64,000 nucleotides of DNA from Clostridia bacterium (lineage in GTDB: Bacteria > Bacillota > Clostridia > Oscillospirales > CAG-272). Location of the stretch: the NCBI GenBank assembly GCA_017942005.1, contig JAGAVJ010000037.1, positions 1 through 64,000 on the forward strand, read 5' to 3'. Both the position numbers and the translations under genes were made by a program. This document shows, one piece after another, positions 25,874-34,310 of the stretch; within the stretch, counting starts at the first letter, position 1; each line of letters opens with the position of its first letter. Below the pieces are notes generated by a model, which was not told the DNA's origin, did not search any database, and was given only the letters and a program-made list of their open reading frames with translations.

Positions 25874-26347
25874 TTAATCTAAAGCCTCTTGCTCCAACTT
25901 GCAATTGTTTTCCAACATATATTTTACAACATCATGAAATTCCGTATCAAGAAGATGCTTCAAGCGTTTTCTATCATTTTCAGTAAGCTGCTTCGTCATG
26001 TATGAAAATTTTGACAAGGTATCAACATCCATATTGTATGACATAAAAGGTACTTCTGTCTTTTGGCGTAAATGCCGCAAAATATAAAATCCGCCCGCAT
26101 CGATATCTCCATAATGATAGTATTTTTTGTTCTGATTCTGCGAATAAATTTTCTTTATAAAATCTCGTCTGTTGCTATTATGATAGCCACCCAGATATAT
26201 TGCAAACATATCAGAATTTGCAAAAGAATTAAAAGTTGTAAGATTTTCAATTGTTATTACAGCGTTTCCAAGCACCTCAATTTTCTCAATATCTTGAAGC
26301 AATGCAGATGATATGGCAAAATCGCCCCTCAAAACATGAAAATCCAA
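25874..26347 (-). pseudogene. jetD: Wadjet JetD C-terminal fragment (DUF2220/toprim-like)
   Basis: About 157 residues in frame, from a TTG with no SD; the open frame extends a further 12 codons upstream to a stop. The segment YYHYGDIDAGGFYILRHL carries the acidic toprim-like D-x-D-A-G-G of DUF2220, the C-terminal domain of JetD, the nuclease that cuts plasmid DNA for the Wadjet SMC complex. Full JetD is about 400 residues; the N-terminal half is gone. It lies directly behind a truncated jetA, so jetB, jetC and both facing gene ends were removed by one deletion. Confidence 0.75.
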
Positions 26348-26404
26348 TGTTTGTCCTTGAATGGTAATTTTACCGTTTCCTTAAAATATATGTGTCCCGG
26401 GTTT

Positions 26405-27094
26405 TTAATTACATTTAATGTTTGAACTCATCAACAAAAACTTTGCATGCTCAACCGCATTGTGTATGTATTTGCTATGCTTTTTATCGATTTCATCGTG
26501 ATACTCGAAAAAATCATGCAGAATCTGTTCCGGCATCTTTTCAGATGTTAGATTATCTATATACTTGCGAATGCTTGTATTTAACTTTTTCAGTCCGGTA
26601 AAAAGCTCAAATGTTCTTGCATATACAGGCTCCAGCAGTTGTGGATATGGACGTTCCAACAGTTCCTTATTCGTAATCATGGAGTATATTGCAGATATTT
26701 CTCCCTGATACTCCATCTCGTCATTTTTTATGATGTTTGAAAATGTTTGAAGCAGCGTAACAGCATGGTTTGGCATAACAATGCGCTGCATTTGATTATT
26801 GGTTATCTCATATTCTACCCATTCAAACCCCTTCAGCTTTCTGAGAAAAGCGGAAGCCTTTGCTCGAGAATCCTGAAGTGTTTCGGCGTCATCCTCAAAT
26901 TGAATATCCAAAATACCAATATTATCAAAATAATCGGTCATCTTTAGAATCAGTATTTCACGATCTGCACCGTAGGATAACTCAGAGCGATAGGTATCAT
27001 ATATGATCTCCAGGCAATCAAGATATATCGTTTTCAATTGGCTGGTTAACGGCTTGAAAAAGCTGTCACCAACGATGTCAAATAATCCTTTCAT
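26405..27094 (-). pseudogene. jetA: Wadjet JetA N-terminal fragment (DUF5716-like)
   Basis: 229 residues from the ATG at 27094 (MKGLFDIVGDSFFKPL is the usual start of this family). JetA is the kleisin-like subunit of Wadjet, normally about 450-500 residues; here the chain stops after HNAVEHAKFLLMSS. Residues 1-100 form the winged-helix part. The gene is first of the four-gene jetABCD order. Fifty-seven bases on, jetD C-terminal sequence begins. Without JetB, JetC and an intact JetD the system cannot act. Confidence 0.72.
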
Positions 27095-27270
27095 TTCTAT
27101 GACCATAACTTTCATGAATACGTTATTAATAAATATTATAACACAAAATACTCGGTTTTTCAAGCGAAAATATCGTTTTCTCTAAATTACTGCCAATTTA
27201 TGCGAAAGGGGGAGGTAGTGTTGTTATAGCTTCCCCAACATAAAATTCATAGATTTTTGAAAGCTTTGAC

Positions 27271-27299
27271 TTGACATATCAGAAGATTTATGATAAAAT
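27271..27299 (+). promoter_or_regulatory. Sigma-A promoter of the MFS gene
   Basis: TTGACA (27271-27276), 17-base spacer, TAAAAT (27294-27299), 78 bases before the ATG. Confidence 0.75.
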
Positions 27300-27376
27300 A
27301 ACCCCTGATTATGAAACGAATGATTTCAGTAAGGACTTCATTTTGTATCAATCAATGAAAGAGGAAAAAATTCAAT

Positions 27377-28555
27377 ATGGCTTCACTTCTTATCGCAGTA
27401 ATCTATCTTGCTTTTATCAGCCTCGGTCTGCCGGACTCCTTACTCGGTGCAGCATGGCCGACCATGCAGACCGTTTTTCATGTACCTTCGTCATACGCAG
27501 GGTATATTTCTATGACGGTTTCTTTTATGACAATCATCTCCGCGCTTGCAGGACCGAAATTGATCAAAAGATTCTCAACGAAATGGATTGTAATCGTTTC
27601 GATTTTTTTAACCATCGTGGGACTTCTCGGCTTTTCCTTTACTTCACAGTATTGGATGCTGTTCTTATTTGCCGTTCCATACGGTTTGGGCGCCGGTTCG
27701 GTCGACGCGTCGCTCAATCATTATGTAGCAAATCATTATTCTTCATCAGTGATGAATTTTCTGCACTGTTTTTATGGGCTTGGAGCAATCATCAGTCCCA
27801 ATCTTATGGCACTAGCGCTGAAATATGCACGCTGGAATGAAGGGTATCGCTGGACGGCATACATACAAATGGGAATTCTTTTCATTTGTATCCTGTCTTT
27901 GCCATTATGGAAAAGCGGCAGTCATCAGGAAGAGCAGACCGCAGAGGAAAGTGCGGGAATTAAAGAAACATTAAAACGTCCGGGCGTTGTCCTGACATTG
28001 ATTGCCTTCTTTTCTTACTGTGCTGGCGAGGCAACCTGCTTTTTGTGGACGTCAAGTTATTTTGCCGGAACAAAACAAGGTATGAACGAGGAATTGATTG
28101 CCGCATTCGGTTCGCTTATTTTTGGTGGGTTAATGCTTGGGCGGTTGATCTCCGGCTTTATTTCCAATCGTCTTGGGGACCGTTTGCTGATACGCATTGG
28201 CATTGTAATAGAAATCGCAGGAATTTTATTGATTGCACTTCCGGTTCAGGGATATATTCTTACCGCTGCCGGATTTCTGATTGCCGGTACGGGTATGGGT
28301 CCGATCTATCCGGCAATTCAGCACATGGCTCCTGCCAACTTCGGGAAAAAATACAGTGCAGCGGTAATCGGGCTGCAAATGGCTTCCGCTTATCTCGGCA
28401 GCACCTTTATGCCGACCGTATTCGGGAAGCTCCAACAGACAATCGGTATATGGATCATGCCGCTGTATTTGATATTGTTTGCTTTTCTGAATATTATTTT
28501 CCTGGAATTAACATATAGAGAAATTAAAAGAAAAGATGGTCATACGCATGCCTGA
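27377..28555 (+). CDS. MFS transporter
   Basis: 392 residues with 12 predicted helices. The N-terminal FISLGLPDSLLGAAWPTM and the GAGSVDASLNHYVANHY segment match the fucose-permease-like MFS group found in Firmicutes. SD AGAGG precedes the ATG. It stands alone with its own sigma-A promoter. A sugar or small-metabolite substrate is likely from the subfamily, but no ligand residues can be assigned. Confidence 0.88.
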   Translation: MASLLIAVIYLAFISLGLPDSLLGAAWPTMQTVFHVPSSYAGYISMTVSFMTIISALAGPKLIKRFSTKWIVIVSIFLTIVGLLGFSFTSQYWMLFLFAVPYGLGAGSVDASLNHYVANHYSSSVMNFLHCFYGLGAIISPNLMALALKYARWNEGYRWTAYIQMGILFICILSLPLWKSGSHQEEQTAEESAGIKETLKRPGVVLTLIAFFSYCAGEATCFLWTSSYFAGTKQGMNEELIAAFGSLIFGGLMLGRLISGFISNRLGDRLLIRIGIVIEIAGILLIALPVQGYILTAAGFLIAGTGMGPIYPAIQHMAPANFGKKYSAAVIGLQMASAYLGSTFMPTVFGKLQQTIGIWIMPLYLILFAFLNIIFLELTYREIKRKDGHTHA

Positions 28556-28756
28556 ACCCCCAAAATAGAAACATTGCCCCTTACACCCTACAAACCATAA
28601 CAAGGGTTGTTCCCCATGTATCAGCAAAAATCTGCGTTTCAAAGAAATTCCTAACTGTTTTTTTCATCTCATCCCAAATTCAGAGGAACGAAACAGGGAT
28701 TCATTTGAAGATTTTGCACAGATGGTCATGGACTGCAAAAAAGATGATACTATGTG
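28556..28756. other. Intergenic stretch
   Basis: No complete gene. Bases ~28677-28761 read as a short open frame ending in a stop (EERNRDSFEDFAQMVMDCKK), which might be the tail of a lost gene, but nothing else supports this. Confidence 0.3.
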
Positions 28757-28785
28757 TTGACAATATTCTTTAAATGTGATATAAT
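28757..28785 (+). promoter_or_regulatory. Sigma-A promoter of the MATE gene
   Basis: Consensus TTGACA (28757-28762), 17-base spacer, TATAAT (28780-28785). The transcript would have a leader of ~140 bases. Confidence 0.9.
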
Positions 28786-28829
28786 AATAACACTTGTCAG
28801 AGGACTTGCAATCAAATAAGATTGTTGAA

Positions 28830-28907
28830 GTGGGATAAGACCTTATGGGCTTTATCCCGCTTTTTATATAACCGGGCAGGATAAAGTCAATTACGGCTTT
28901 ATCCTGC
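28830..28907 (+). promoter_or_regulatory. Two-hairpin leader of the MATE gene
   Basis: Hairpin 1 pairs GTGGGATAA (28830-28838) with TTATCCCGC (28852-28860), followed by TTTTT, as in a terminator. Hairpin 2 is GCAGGATAAAG (28876-28886) with CTTTATCCTGC (28897-28907), a perfect 11-bp stem ending 11 bases before the SD. The arms of the two hairpins are near-identical and could swap partners. Attenuation control of the efflux gene is plausible. Confidence 0.6.
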
Positions 28908-28930
28908 TTCTTTCTATGGAGGTATTTTTT

Positions 28931-30241
28931 ATGAATGCAAGAGCAAAATCTTTGTGCAGTTACATTTTCCCTGCAATGGGAGGGCTGTTTGTAACGTATC
29001 TTTACAATGTTGTCGACGGTATTTTTGTCGGTCAGGGTGTTGGAACAGCGGCACTGGGAGCAGTGAATATCGCCGTTCCGTTTATTACGTTTGTTGTTGC
29101 CATTGCCGCTATGTTTCCCATGGGAGGAGCAACGGTTGTTGCAATACGAATGGGACGAAAGGATGAAAAAGGTGCAAACGAAGCATTTATGACAGCAGTT
29201 CTTCTAACAGTAACGCTCTCTGCCCTATTAATGATCATCGGCATGCGATTCTCTCAACAGATTGTGGACATCAGCGGTGCAAATAAACTAAGCGATGATA
29301 TGAGAAAACTGTCTGCGGATTATTTATTTTATTATTCCGCGTTTTCAATTCCCATGTTGATGAGTACCTGTCTATCCGTATTTGTCAGAAATGATGGCTC
29401 GCCGACGCTTTCCTTTATCGGCATGTGTGTTGGAGCCGCTGCAAATATAGTTTTGGATTGGCTGTTTATATTCCCTCTTAAAATGGGAATTATCGGAGCA
29501 GCAATTGCATCGGGATTAGGACAGATATTTTCCGTGCTCGTTTTGCTGTCACACTTTTGGCGCAAAAAAGGATCCCTAAAGCTGAAACAGATCAAGCTGG
29601 ATGCTGCACTTGTTAAGAAAATTTGCAAGCGCGGAGTTCCGGAAGCGATTTCGCAGCTTACAACGCCTGTAACGGCGCTGTGTTATAATATTGCATTGGC
29701 AGGTCTTATTGGAGATATTGGCATATCAACGTTCAGCGTGCTCAGTTTTATTTATTCGCTTGCGAATGCAATTCTTTCCGGTGTTGCGCAAGGCTTGCAG
29801 CCGCTTTGGGGAAACTGTTACGGCAGACATGATACCAATGAGATGAAATGTTTTTTCCGCTGCGGTCTTGTTATCAATCTGTTGTTATCGGTTTTGATTT
29901 ACGGAGGACTGTTTTTCTTTGATGAACCGATCATCTGCATTTTCAACAAGGATGCAGAACTTGTCCGTACAGCATCCATGGCATTGCCGTTCTTCAGCCT
30001 GTCATTTCTGCCGATGGCTCTGAATCTCATTTATACTGCGTACATGTTTTCTACCAAGAGAACCAACGCAGCGAATATCATTGCAATCAGCAGAGGTATT
30101 GTCTTAAAAGCAATCTGCATTTTTTCTGTTCCAATACTATTCGGAAGTAACGCCATCTGGCTGGCGCCCTTTCTTGCCGAAGTTTTGACGCTTGCATTGT
30201 CTATAGTATTGAGCAGAACAAGGAAACTGGTCTATATGTGA
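28931..30241 (+). CDS. MATE-family efflux transporter
   Basis: 436 residues from the ATG at 28931, with GGAGG 8 bases upstream (28918-28922). Twelve helices in two six-helix halves; YNVVDGIFVGQGVGTAALGAVN near residue 22 and the matching second-half segment are typical MATE features. It should export cationic drugs or metabolites by antiport. Its leader contains two hairpins that may control expression. Confidence 0.92.
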   Translation: MNARAKSLCSYIFPAMGGLFVTYLYNVVDGIFVGQGVGTAALGAVNIAVPFITFVVAIAAMFPMGGATVVAIRMGRKDEKGANEAFMTAVLLTVTLSALLMIIGMRFSQQIVDISGANKLSDDMRKLSADYLFYYSAFSIPMLMSTCLSVFVRNDGSPTLSFIGMCVGAAANIVLDWLFIFPLKMGIIGAAIASGLGQIFSVLVLLSHFWRKKGSLKLKQIKLDAALVKKICKRGVPEAISQLTTPVTALCYNIALAGLIGDIGISTFSVLSFIYSLANAILSGVAQGLQPLWGNCYGRHDTNEMKCFFRCGLVINLLLSVLIYGGLFFFDEPIICIFNKDAELVRTASMALPFFSLSFLPMALNLIYTAYMFSTKRTNAANIIAISRGIVLKAICIFSVPILFGSNAIWLAPFLAEVLTLALSIVLSRTRKLVYM

Positions 30242-30305
30242 GCGAAGGATCCTTGCTTTTTAAAAATATTTGAACATGATCAAAAAAGGGCGTCGGATAT
30301 TCTCC

Positions 30306-30779
30306 TTAGTTCCGCTGTGCATCAATACAGGCATCAATCACTAACACCACCGCCAACGCTGTGACTTCATCCACATCCGTTCCAAACGAAATTTCATATG
30401 CATCTCCGAGAGTGAACCACTCTTTTGACACGGATGCAATCACAGAATTTCCATGCACAATCTCGTAATCGTGATCAAAAAAATCGCCGTGAACCGTCCA
30501 ACCCGGACCGTTTACTGTGTATTCGGGATGAAAAAAAGTAAACTCTTTGACAACCTCTGCAAACGATTCACCACCGTGGTAAATGATATACTTTGGCAGA
30601 AATGTAAGAAGCTGCTGTTCTATGTATGCAAGCTCGTTCCCCCGCAGGTCATACAAATGAAGCTTTTTGCCGAAGGTAAGAATCTCTCCCTCCACATAGT
30701 ACGCTTCGCTGCCATTTGCGTTGTAAATGGAAAATTTATCTCCCCATGTAAAAATTTTCTGCTGAATGTACAGTTTCAT
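30306..30779 (-). CDS. LURP-one-related (DUF567) family protein
   Basis: 157 residues from the ATG at 30779 with a perfect AAGGAGG upstream. The chain is nearly all beta strands in the order MKLYIQQKIFTWGDKF, LTFGKKLHLYD, G-N-E-L-A-Y-I-E-Q, W-T-V-H-G-D-F and a C-terminal hydrophobic helix, the Tubby-like fold of LURP-one proteins. No enzyme activity is known for bacterial members; membrane phospholipid binding has been suggested for the fold. It stands alone. Confidence 0.85.
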   Translation of the reverse strand: MKLYIQQKIFTWGDKFSIYNANGSEAYYVEGEILTFGKKLHLYDLRGNELAYIEQQLLTFLPKYIIYHGGESFAEVVKEFTFFHPEYTVNGPGWTVHGDFFDHDYEIVHGNSVIASVSKEWFTLGDAYEISFGTDVDEVTALAVVLVIDACIDAQRN

Positions 30780-31026
30780 AGGTATCCTCCTTACCATTCT
30801 GTAAAATTACCTTCTATGATTGCCATCATATCGATTATCAGTATAGCATAAATCTATGAACATATAAAGGGGTTCACTGATTCTGAATCAAAAATATCCG
30901 GCAAAAAAGTTGGAACGCTTTGCCCAAGTATCACGAAAAGCAGGATGCCCGTTGGAGGAAGCGTCAATCCGATATATCACATCTTCGGCAATACGCATTC
31001 CTCCTGCATTTGTGTTAATTTGCTGT

Positions 31027-32187
31027 TCATTCGCTTAGTTCAAATGCTTCTGCATCCGCTAAAATTTTCTTGAAACGATCTGTATCTCGAATTGAATCAA
31101 AACTTTCCCAATCAAGGGAGGGAGTAATTCGTTTTTCTCGAGTATACGGTATGTGATATGGTGTAAGATCAAGAGAACTGAAATATGGCAGTATACTTGT
31201 TTTGACGTGATCCTGTTTTTGAGCGGCTTTTCGTTCCATGCAAATCCATCTCTCAAGCAGTTCCATTGCTTTTTCATATTCACCGAGTTTTACACAAACG
31301 GCAGCACACCAATCATAGGAAGGGTTGTAGGAAAGGTATCCGTGATTCATCTCTTCAATATTACTTCTTTCCAGTATTTTTTCAAATACTTCAATCTGTA
31401 GATTGTAGCAGGAATATGCTTCTTCATACTTTCCCTGTTTCATGTACTGATATCCAATAGCTGGAAGAATCGGTTCAAGCTCTATCAATTTTGTATACAA
31501 GGTATGACTATATTCCCTGATCGCATCCTCGGAATGTCCCATGCTGTCATATACAACACCAACCTGAAAACCGTTATAGCTGAAAATTTGTTTTGCATGT
31601 TCCATTGCTTTTTCGTAATTACCCATAATGCGATACACACTTATCAGCCGCCGGTTCGCCAAAGACCGATATTCACTGTCCTGGCAATGATGAAGTATCA
31701 CTTCCGCCTGCCGAATACACTCGTCCTGAAGTTTTTTCATATTCTCATATCTATTGGGGAGACTGCACGAATCACGGTCTTCATAATAATCCCAAAGTAA
31801 CATTATCAGGTGGTCAAGTGAATAATCAAGAAGTTTGTAATGATTCGGATATTTTGAAAGCATATCCTGTATATCATTACAACACGCTTGATGAAATGCA
31901 AAATCACTGATATTTTCCGGTTTATTGTTCCAATTATGAGAATGTGCTGCTAAAAATTCATCGACCTCTTTACTTGTATCACAACCGCTGATCCCGAACA
32001 GAACATCTGTAGTTACCTCAAATACATTCGCCAGAGGAACAATTTGTGAAATATCCGGCATTCCGGTTTCATTTTCCCAACGGCTTATGGCTTGATAGGT
32101 AATGTTCAGCTGTTCTGCAAGCTCTTCCTGCGTAAGATTCCGTTCTTTACGCAATTTGCGGATAATCTGACCCATAGTTTCACTCAT
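31027..32187 (-). CDS. HTH (Xre-type) regulator with TPR-like repeats
   Basis: 386 residues. Residues 5-62 are a helix-turn-helix (LTQEELAEQLNITYQAISRWE). The rest is helical repeats with TPR spacing (for example YEKAMEHAKQIF, YEEAYSCYNLQIEVFE), ending in a D-W-E-S-F-D-S-I-R-x-x-D-R-F-K motif. Nearly the same ending closes the giant sigma protein at 39.6 kb. Such regulators may sense peptides or protein partners. The start codon lies behind a stem-loop that separates it from its SD. Confidence 0.88.
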   Translation of the reverse strand: MSETMGQIIRKLRKERNLTQEELAEQLNITYQAISRWENETGMPDISQIVPLANVFEVTTDVLFGISGCDTSKEVDEFLAAHSHNWNNKPENISDFAFHQACCNDIQDMLSKYPNHYKLLDYSLDHLIMLLWDYYEDRDSCSLPNRYENMKKLQDECIRQAEVILHHCQDSEYRSLANRRLISVYRIMGNYEKAMEHAKQIFSYNGFQVGVVYDSMGHSEDAIREYSHTLYTKLIELEPILPAIGYQYMKQGKYEEAYSCYNLQIEVFEKILERSNIEEMNHGYLSYNPSYDWCAAVCVKLGEYEKAMELLERWICMERKAAQKQDHVKTSILPYFSSLDLTPYHIPYTREKRITPSLDWESFDSIRDTDRFKKILADAEAFELSE

Positions 32188-32199
32188 AATAATACCCTT

Positions 32200-32221
32200 A
32201 ACTTTTATGAAAGTAAAAGTT
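32200..32221 (-). promoter_or_regulatory. SD-hairpin-AUG element (HTH-TPR gene)
   Basis: On the coding strand GAAAGGG (32225-32231) is followed after 3 bases by AACTTTTA-CTTTCA-TAAAAGTT, then 12 bases to the ATG at 32187. An 8-bp stem with a 6-base loop. SD to ATG is 37 bases in line. Confidence 0.7.
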
Positions 32222-32492
32222 TTTCCCTTTCTTTTTTAAACGCAAGCGTCCCTTTAATGAGTTCCGGTACCGTTGTATATATTATAACAAAAGTTTTGGG
32301 AAATGTACAGCGATGGAAATATTCAGGGTACTCAATGTTCCATTGAGTACCCTGAATATTTAACCGCAATACTTCAAATATTCCTTTTCCCAGCGATATC
32401 AAATACAACAGTACGATATTAAATGATGTAATAGGTAAAAAATAGGAGATACCTGAAAATATTAATAAAAAAGCGTACATAAAAAGATTCAA
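32205..32492 (-). CDS. Possible small membrane protein behind tetR
   Basis: 95 residues; its ATG overlaps the tetR stop by 4 bases (ATGA), as for a coupled gene. Two hydrophobic helices lie in the first 45 residues. The second half is encoded by a 21-bp perfect hairpin and by the 5' region of the HTH gene, so the C-terminus may be an accident of an inserted palindrome. No family is recognised. Confidence 0.35.
   Translation of the reverse strand: MNLFMYAFLLIFSGISYFLPITSFNIVLLYLISLGKGIFEVLRLNIQGTQWNIEYPEYFHRCTFPKTFVIIYTTVPELIKGTLAFKKEREKLLLS
32317..32361. repeat. 21-bp perfect palindrome with 3-base loop
   Basis: The arms (32317-32337 and 32341-32361) begin AAATATTCAGGGTAC and pair without mismatch around TTC. 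No T-run follows on either strand beyond TTT. It is the longest perfect hairpin in the window. Confidence 0.8.
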
Positions 32493-33061
32493 TCCTGATA
32501 CCGCATCGAAATAAAGCCGGAAACCCAGTATTTTGTATAATCATAAAGATCATCCAGCGTTTTGGCTGAAAATCCGCGGCAGCATTTCACATATTCACAT
32601 AAGATGCCTTCAATAAAAATCTGGATATCCAAATCGACATATTCACGGTCTTTTAATCGGCTGTCATTTAAACAAAGCTCCAACAGTTTGTTTGACGCAA
32701 TGGACGACAATTTTTTTGCAGCAAAAAGAAAATCGTTTGATTTGCATAACAGGCGATAATTTTCATCATTCTGGCGGATAAATTCAAAGATGGAATCGAT
32801 AAACTGCATAATGTTTTTGGCGTCCAGAAGACGAACATGATCAAAAAACGTATCAATCAATTCATTTTCATAATCTTCTGCAACATCGTAAATATCATTG
32901 TAATGGGAATAAAAGGAACCTCGGCTGATATCGGCGCGTTGGCACAGCTCGCTGACCGATATTTTTCCGAGTTCCTTTTTTTCGGAAAGCATAATGGCGA
33001 ATACTTTTTTAATTTCCTTTCTTGTTTTTCTGGAAGAATGGTTGAGATTTTGTACTTTCAT
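32489..33061 (-). CDS. TetR-family repressor
   Basis: 190 residues. The N-terminal helix-turn-helix is KISVSELCQRADISRGSFYSHY, with the Y-x-H-Y of TetR proteins. The C-terminal domain is helical (ligand binding) without close family marks. It is divergent from the double-ATPase ABC operon, and palindromes with TGTT-n7-AACA form lie between them, so it very likely represses that operon in the absence of a drug or lipid ligand. Confidence 0.9.
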   Translation of the reverse strand: MKVQNLNHSSRKTRKEIKKVFAIMLSEKKELGKISVSELCQRADISRGSFYSHYNDIYDVAEDYENELIDTFFDHVRLLDAKNIMQFIDSIFEFIRQNDENYRLLCKSNDFLFAAKKLSSIASNKLLELCLNDSRLKDREYVDLDIQIFIEGILCEYVKCCRGFSAKTLDDLYDYTKYWVSGFISMRYQD

Positions 33062-33190
33062 AATTTTGGAGCCGTTGCATACGACAGCCCTATCTCCTTT
33101 CGTTTCACAACATCAGTGCCCCTTTAACGTCTATGGTGTAAACGACAAAAGCACCGCACACAATTCTTTTTCATATACAATATTTTGAAT

Positions 33191-33210
33191 ACTGTTCAAA
33201 TTTAAACAGT
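33191..33210. promoter_or_regulatory. TetR operator candidate 1
   Basis: ACTGTTCAAATTTAAACAGT is palindromic with one mismatched pair. It lies between tetR and the ABC operon. Confidence 0.65.
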
Positions 33211-33265
33211 GATAAAACAATTGTACTTTCATTTATCGTTTGTCTGTATTATAATTATAATACAA

Positions 33266-33305
33266 CATTGTTCAAATGTCAACAGTGTTTTAAATATTAA
33301 CAGTG
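33266..33305. promoter_or_regulatory. TetR operator candidate 2 with extra half-site
   Basis: CATTGTTCAAATGTCAACAG (from 33266) repeats the half-sites of candidate 1 in the same arrangement. A further AACAGTG half-site at 33299-33305 repeats that at 33281-33287. They lie 40-80 bases before the ABC start. Confidence 0.6.
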
Positions 33306-33344
33306 TCAAGTATAGAATAGCCAAAATTTGAAGGAGGATACAAT

Positions 33345-34310
33345 ATGGAAAATACAAGGCAATCAAACGATGAAGTTCCTCATATGATTGAGGTATCGCA
33401 CCTGACCAAGGATTATGGCTCTGGCAGAGGCGTTTTTGACGTCAGTCTTCATGTGGACAAAGGCGAAGTATTCGGCTTTTTAGGACCAAACGGTGCGGGA
33501 AAATCTACGACGATCCGGCATCTGATGGGGTTCTCCAAACCCGATTCCGGAAGCACCAAAATTATGGGGTATGAAACCTTTGAACAATACAGCAGCATTC
33601 TAAATCATATCGGATATATCCCGGGAGAAATTGCACTTCCGGCAGGTCTTACCGGCTGGGAATTCATTAAAATGATGCAGGACCTGCAAAAAATTCACAA
33701 CGAACAGCGTTTATCGGACATGTTGGCGTTGTTTGAATTGGAAAACACGGTTTTGTCCGGCGAAACAAAACGCATGAGTCTCGGTGTAAAACGCAAGCTT
33801 GCCGTGGTAACGGCGTTTATGTCTGATCCTGACGTTTTAATTTTAGATGAACCGACAAGCGGACTTGATCCTGTCATGCAGGAAAATTTCATCCAGTTTA
33901 TTCATGAAGAAAAAAAGCGTGGAAAAACCATCCTGCTTTCCAGTCATATTTTTTCGGAAATCGATTCCACCTGTGACCGTATCGCCATTATCAAGGACGG
34001 TAAAATCGTATCCGAGTTTATCGCAAACGATTTAAAGCACGCATCCCGCAAATACTATACGGTTCTCTTTGACAATACCAATGCAAAAAAGCGTTTCCTT
34101 GAAGAAAGCAAACAAATTGCTTCGCTGTGTTTGATCAAGGAGGAAGCAGACAGCGTCTTTATTTCTGTAGAAGACCTTGATTTGAATCTTTTCATCGCGC
34201 AGCTTTCATCGGTCGGCGTCCGTTCCTTCAGCAACAGACGTGAAACATTGGAGGATTACTTTATGCAGTTCTACAAAGAAGAAAAAGATTTTGGAGGTGC
34301 CCTCAAATGA
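33345..34310 (+). CDS. ABC transporter ATP-binding protein 1
   Basis: 321 residues; AAGGAGG precedes the ATG. Walker A GPNGAGKST is at residues 47-55, the signature is atypical (MSLGVKRKLAV, with SLG for SGG), Walker B is VLILDEPTSGLDP and the H-loop is SSHIFSE. A ~90-residue C-terminal domain follows, as in NatA/BcrA-type exporters. Its last 4 bases overlap ATPase 2. Together with the permease at 35.3 kb it forms a TetR-controlled efflux system. Confidence 0.9.
   Translation: MENTRQSNDEVPHMIEVSHLTKDYGSGRGVFDVSLHVDKGEVFGFLGPNGAGKSTTIRHLMGFSKPDSGSTKIMGYETFEQYSSILNHIGYIPGEIALPAGLTGWEFIKMMQDLQKIHNEQRLSDMLALFELENTVLSGETKRMSLGVKRKLAVVTAFMSDPDVLILDEPTSGLDPVMQENFIQFIHEEKKRGKTILLSSHIFSEIDSTCDRIAIIKDGKIVSEFIANDLKHASRKYYTVLFDNTNAKKRFLEESKQIASLCLIKEEADSVFISVEDLDLNLFIAQLSSVGVRSFSNRRETLEDYFMQFYKEEKDFGGALK

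Noticed and set aside
28677..28761. Gene tail before the MATE promoter
   Set aside because: About 28 codons with no start, family or flanking evidence; listed only as a note in the intergenic entry.
28830..28907. Known riboswitch in the MATE leader
   Set aside because: The conserved cores of guanidine, PreQ1 or other efflux-linked riboswitches were not seen; only two plain hairpins are visible.
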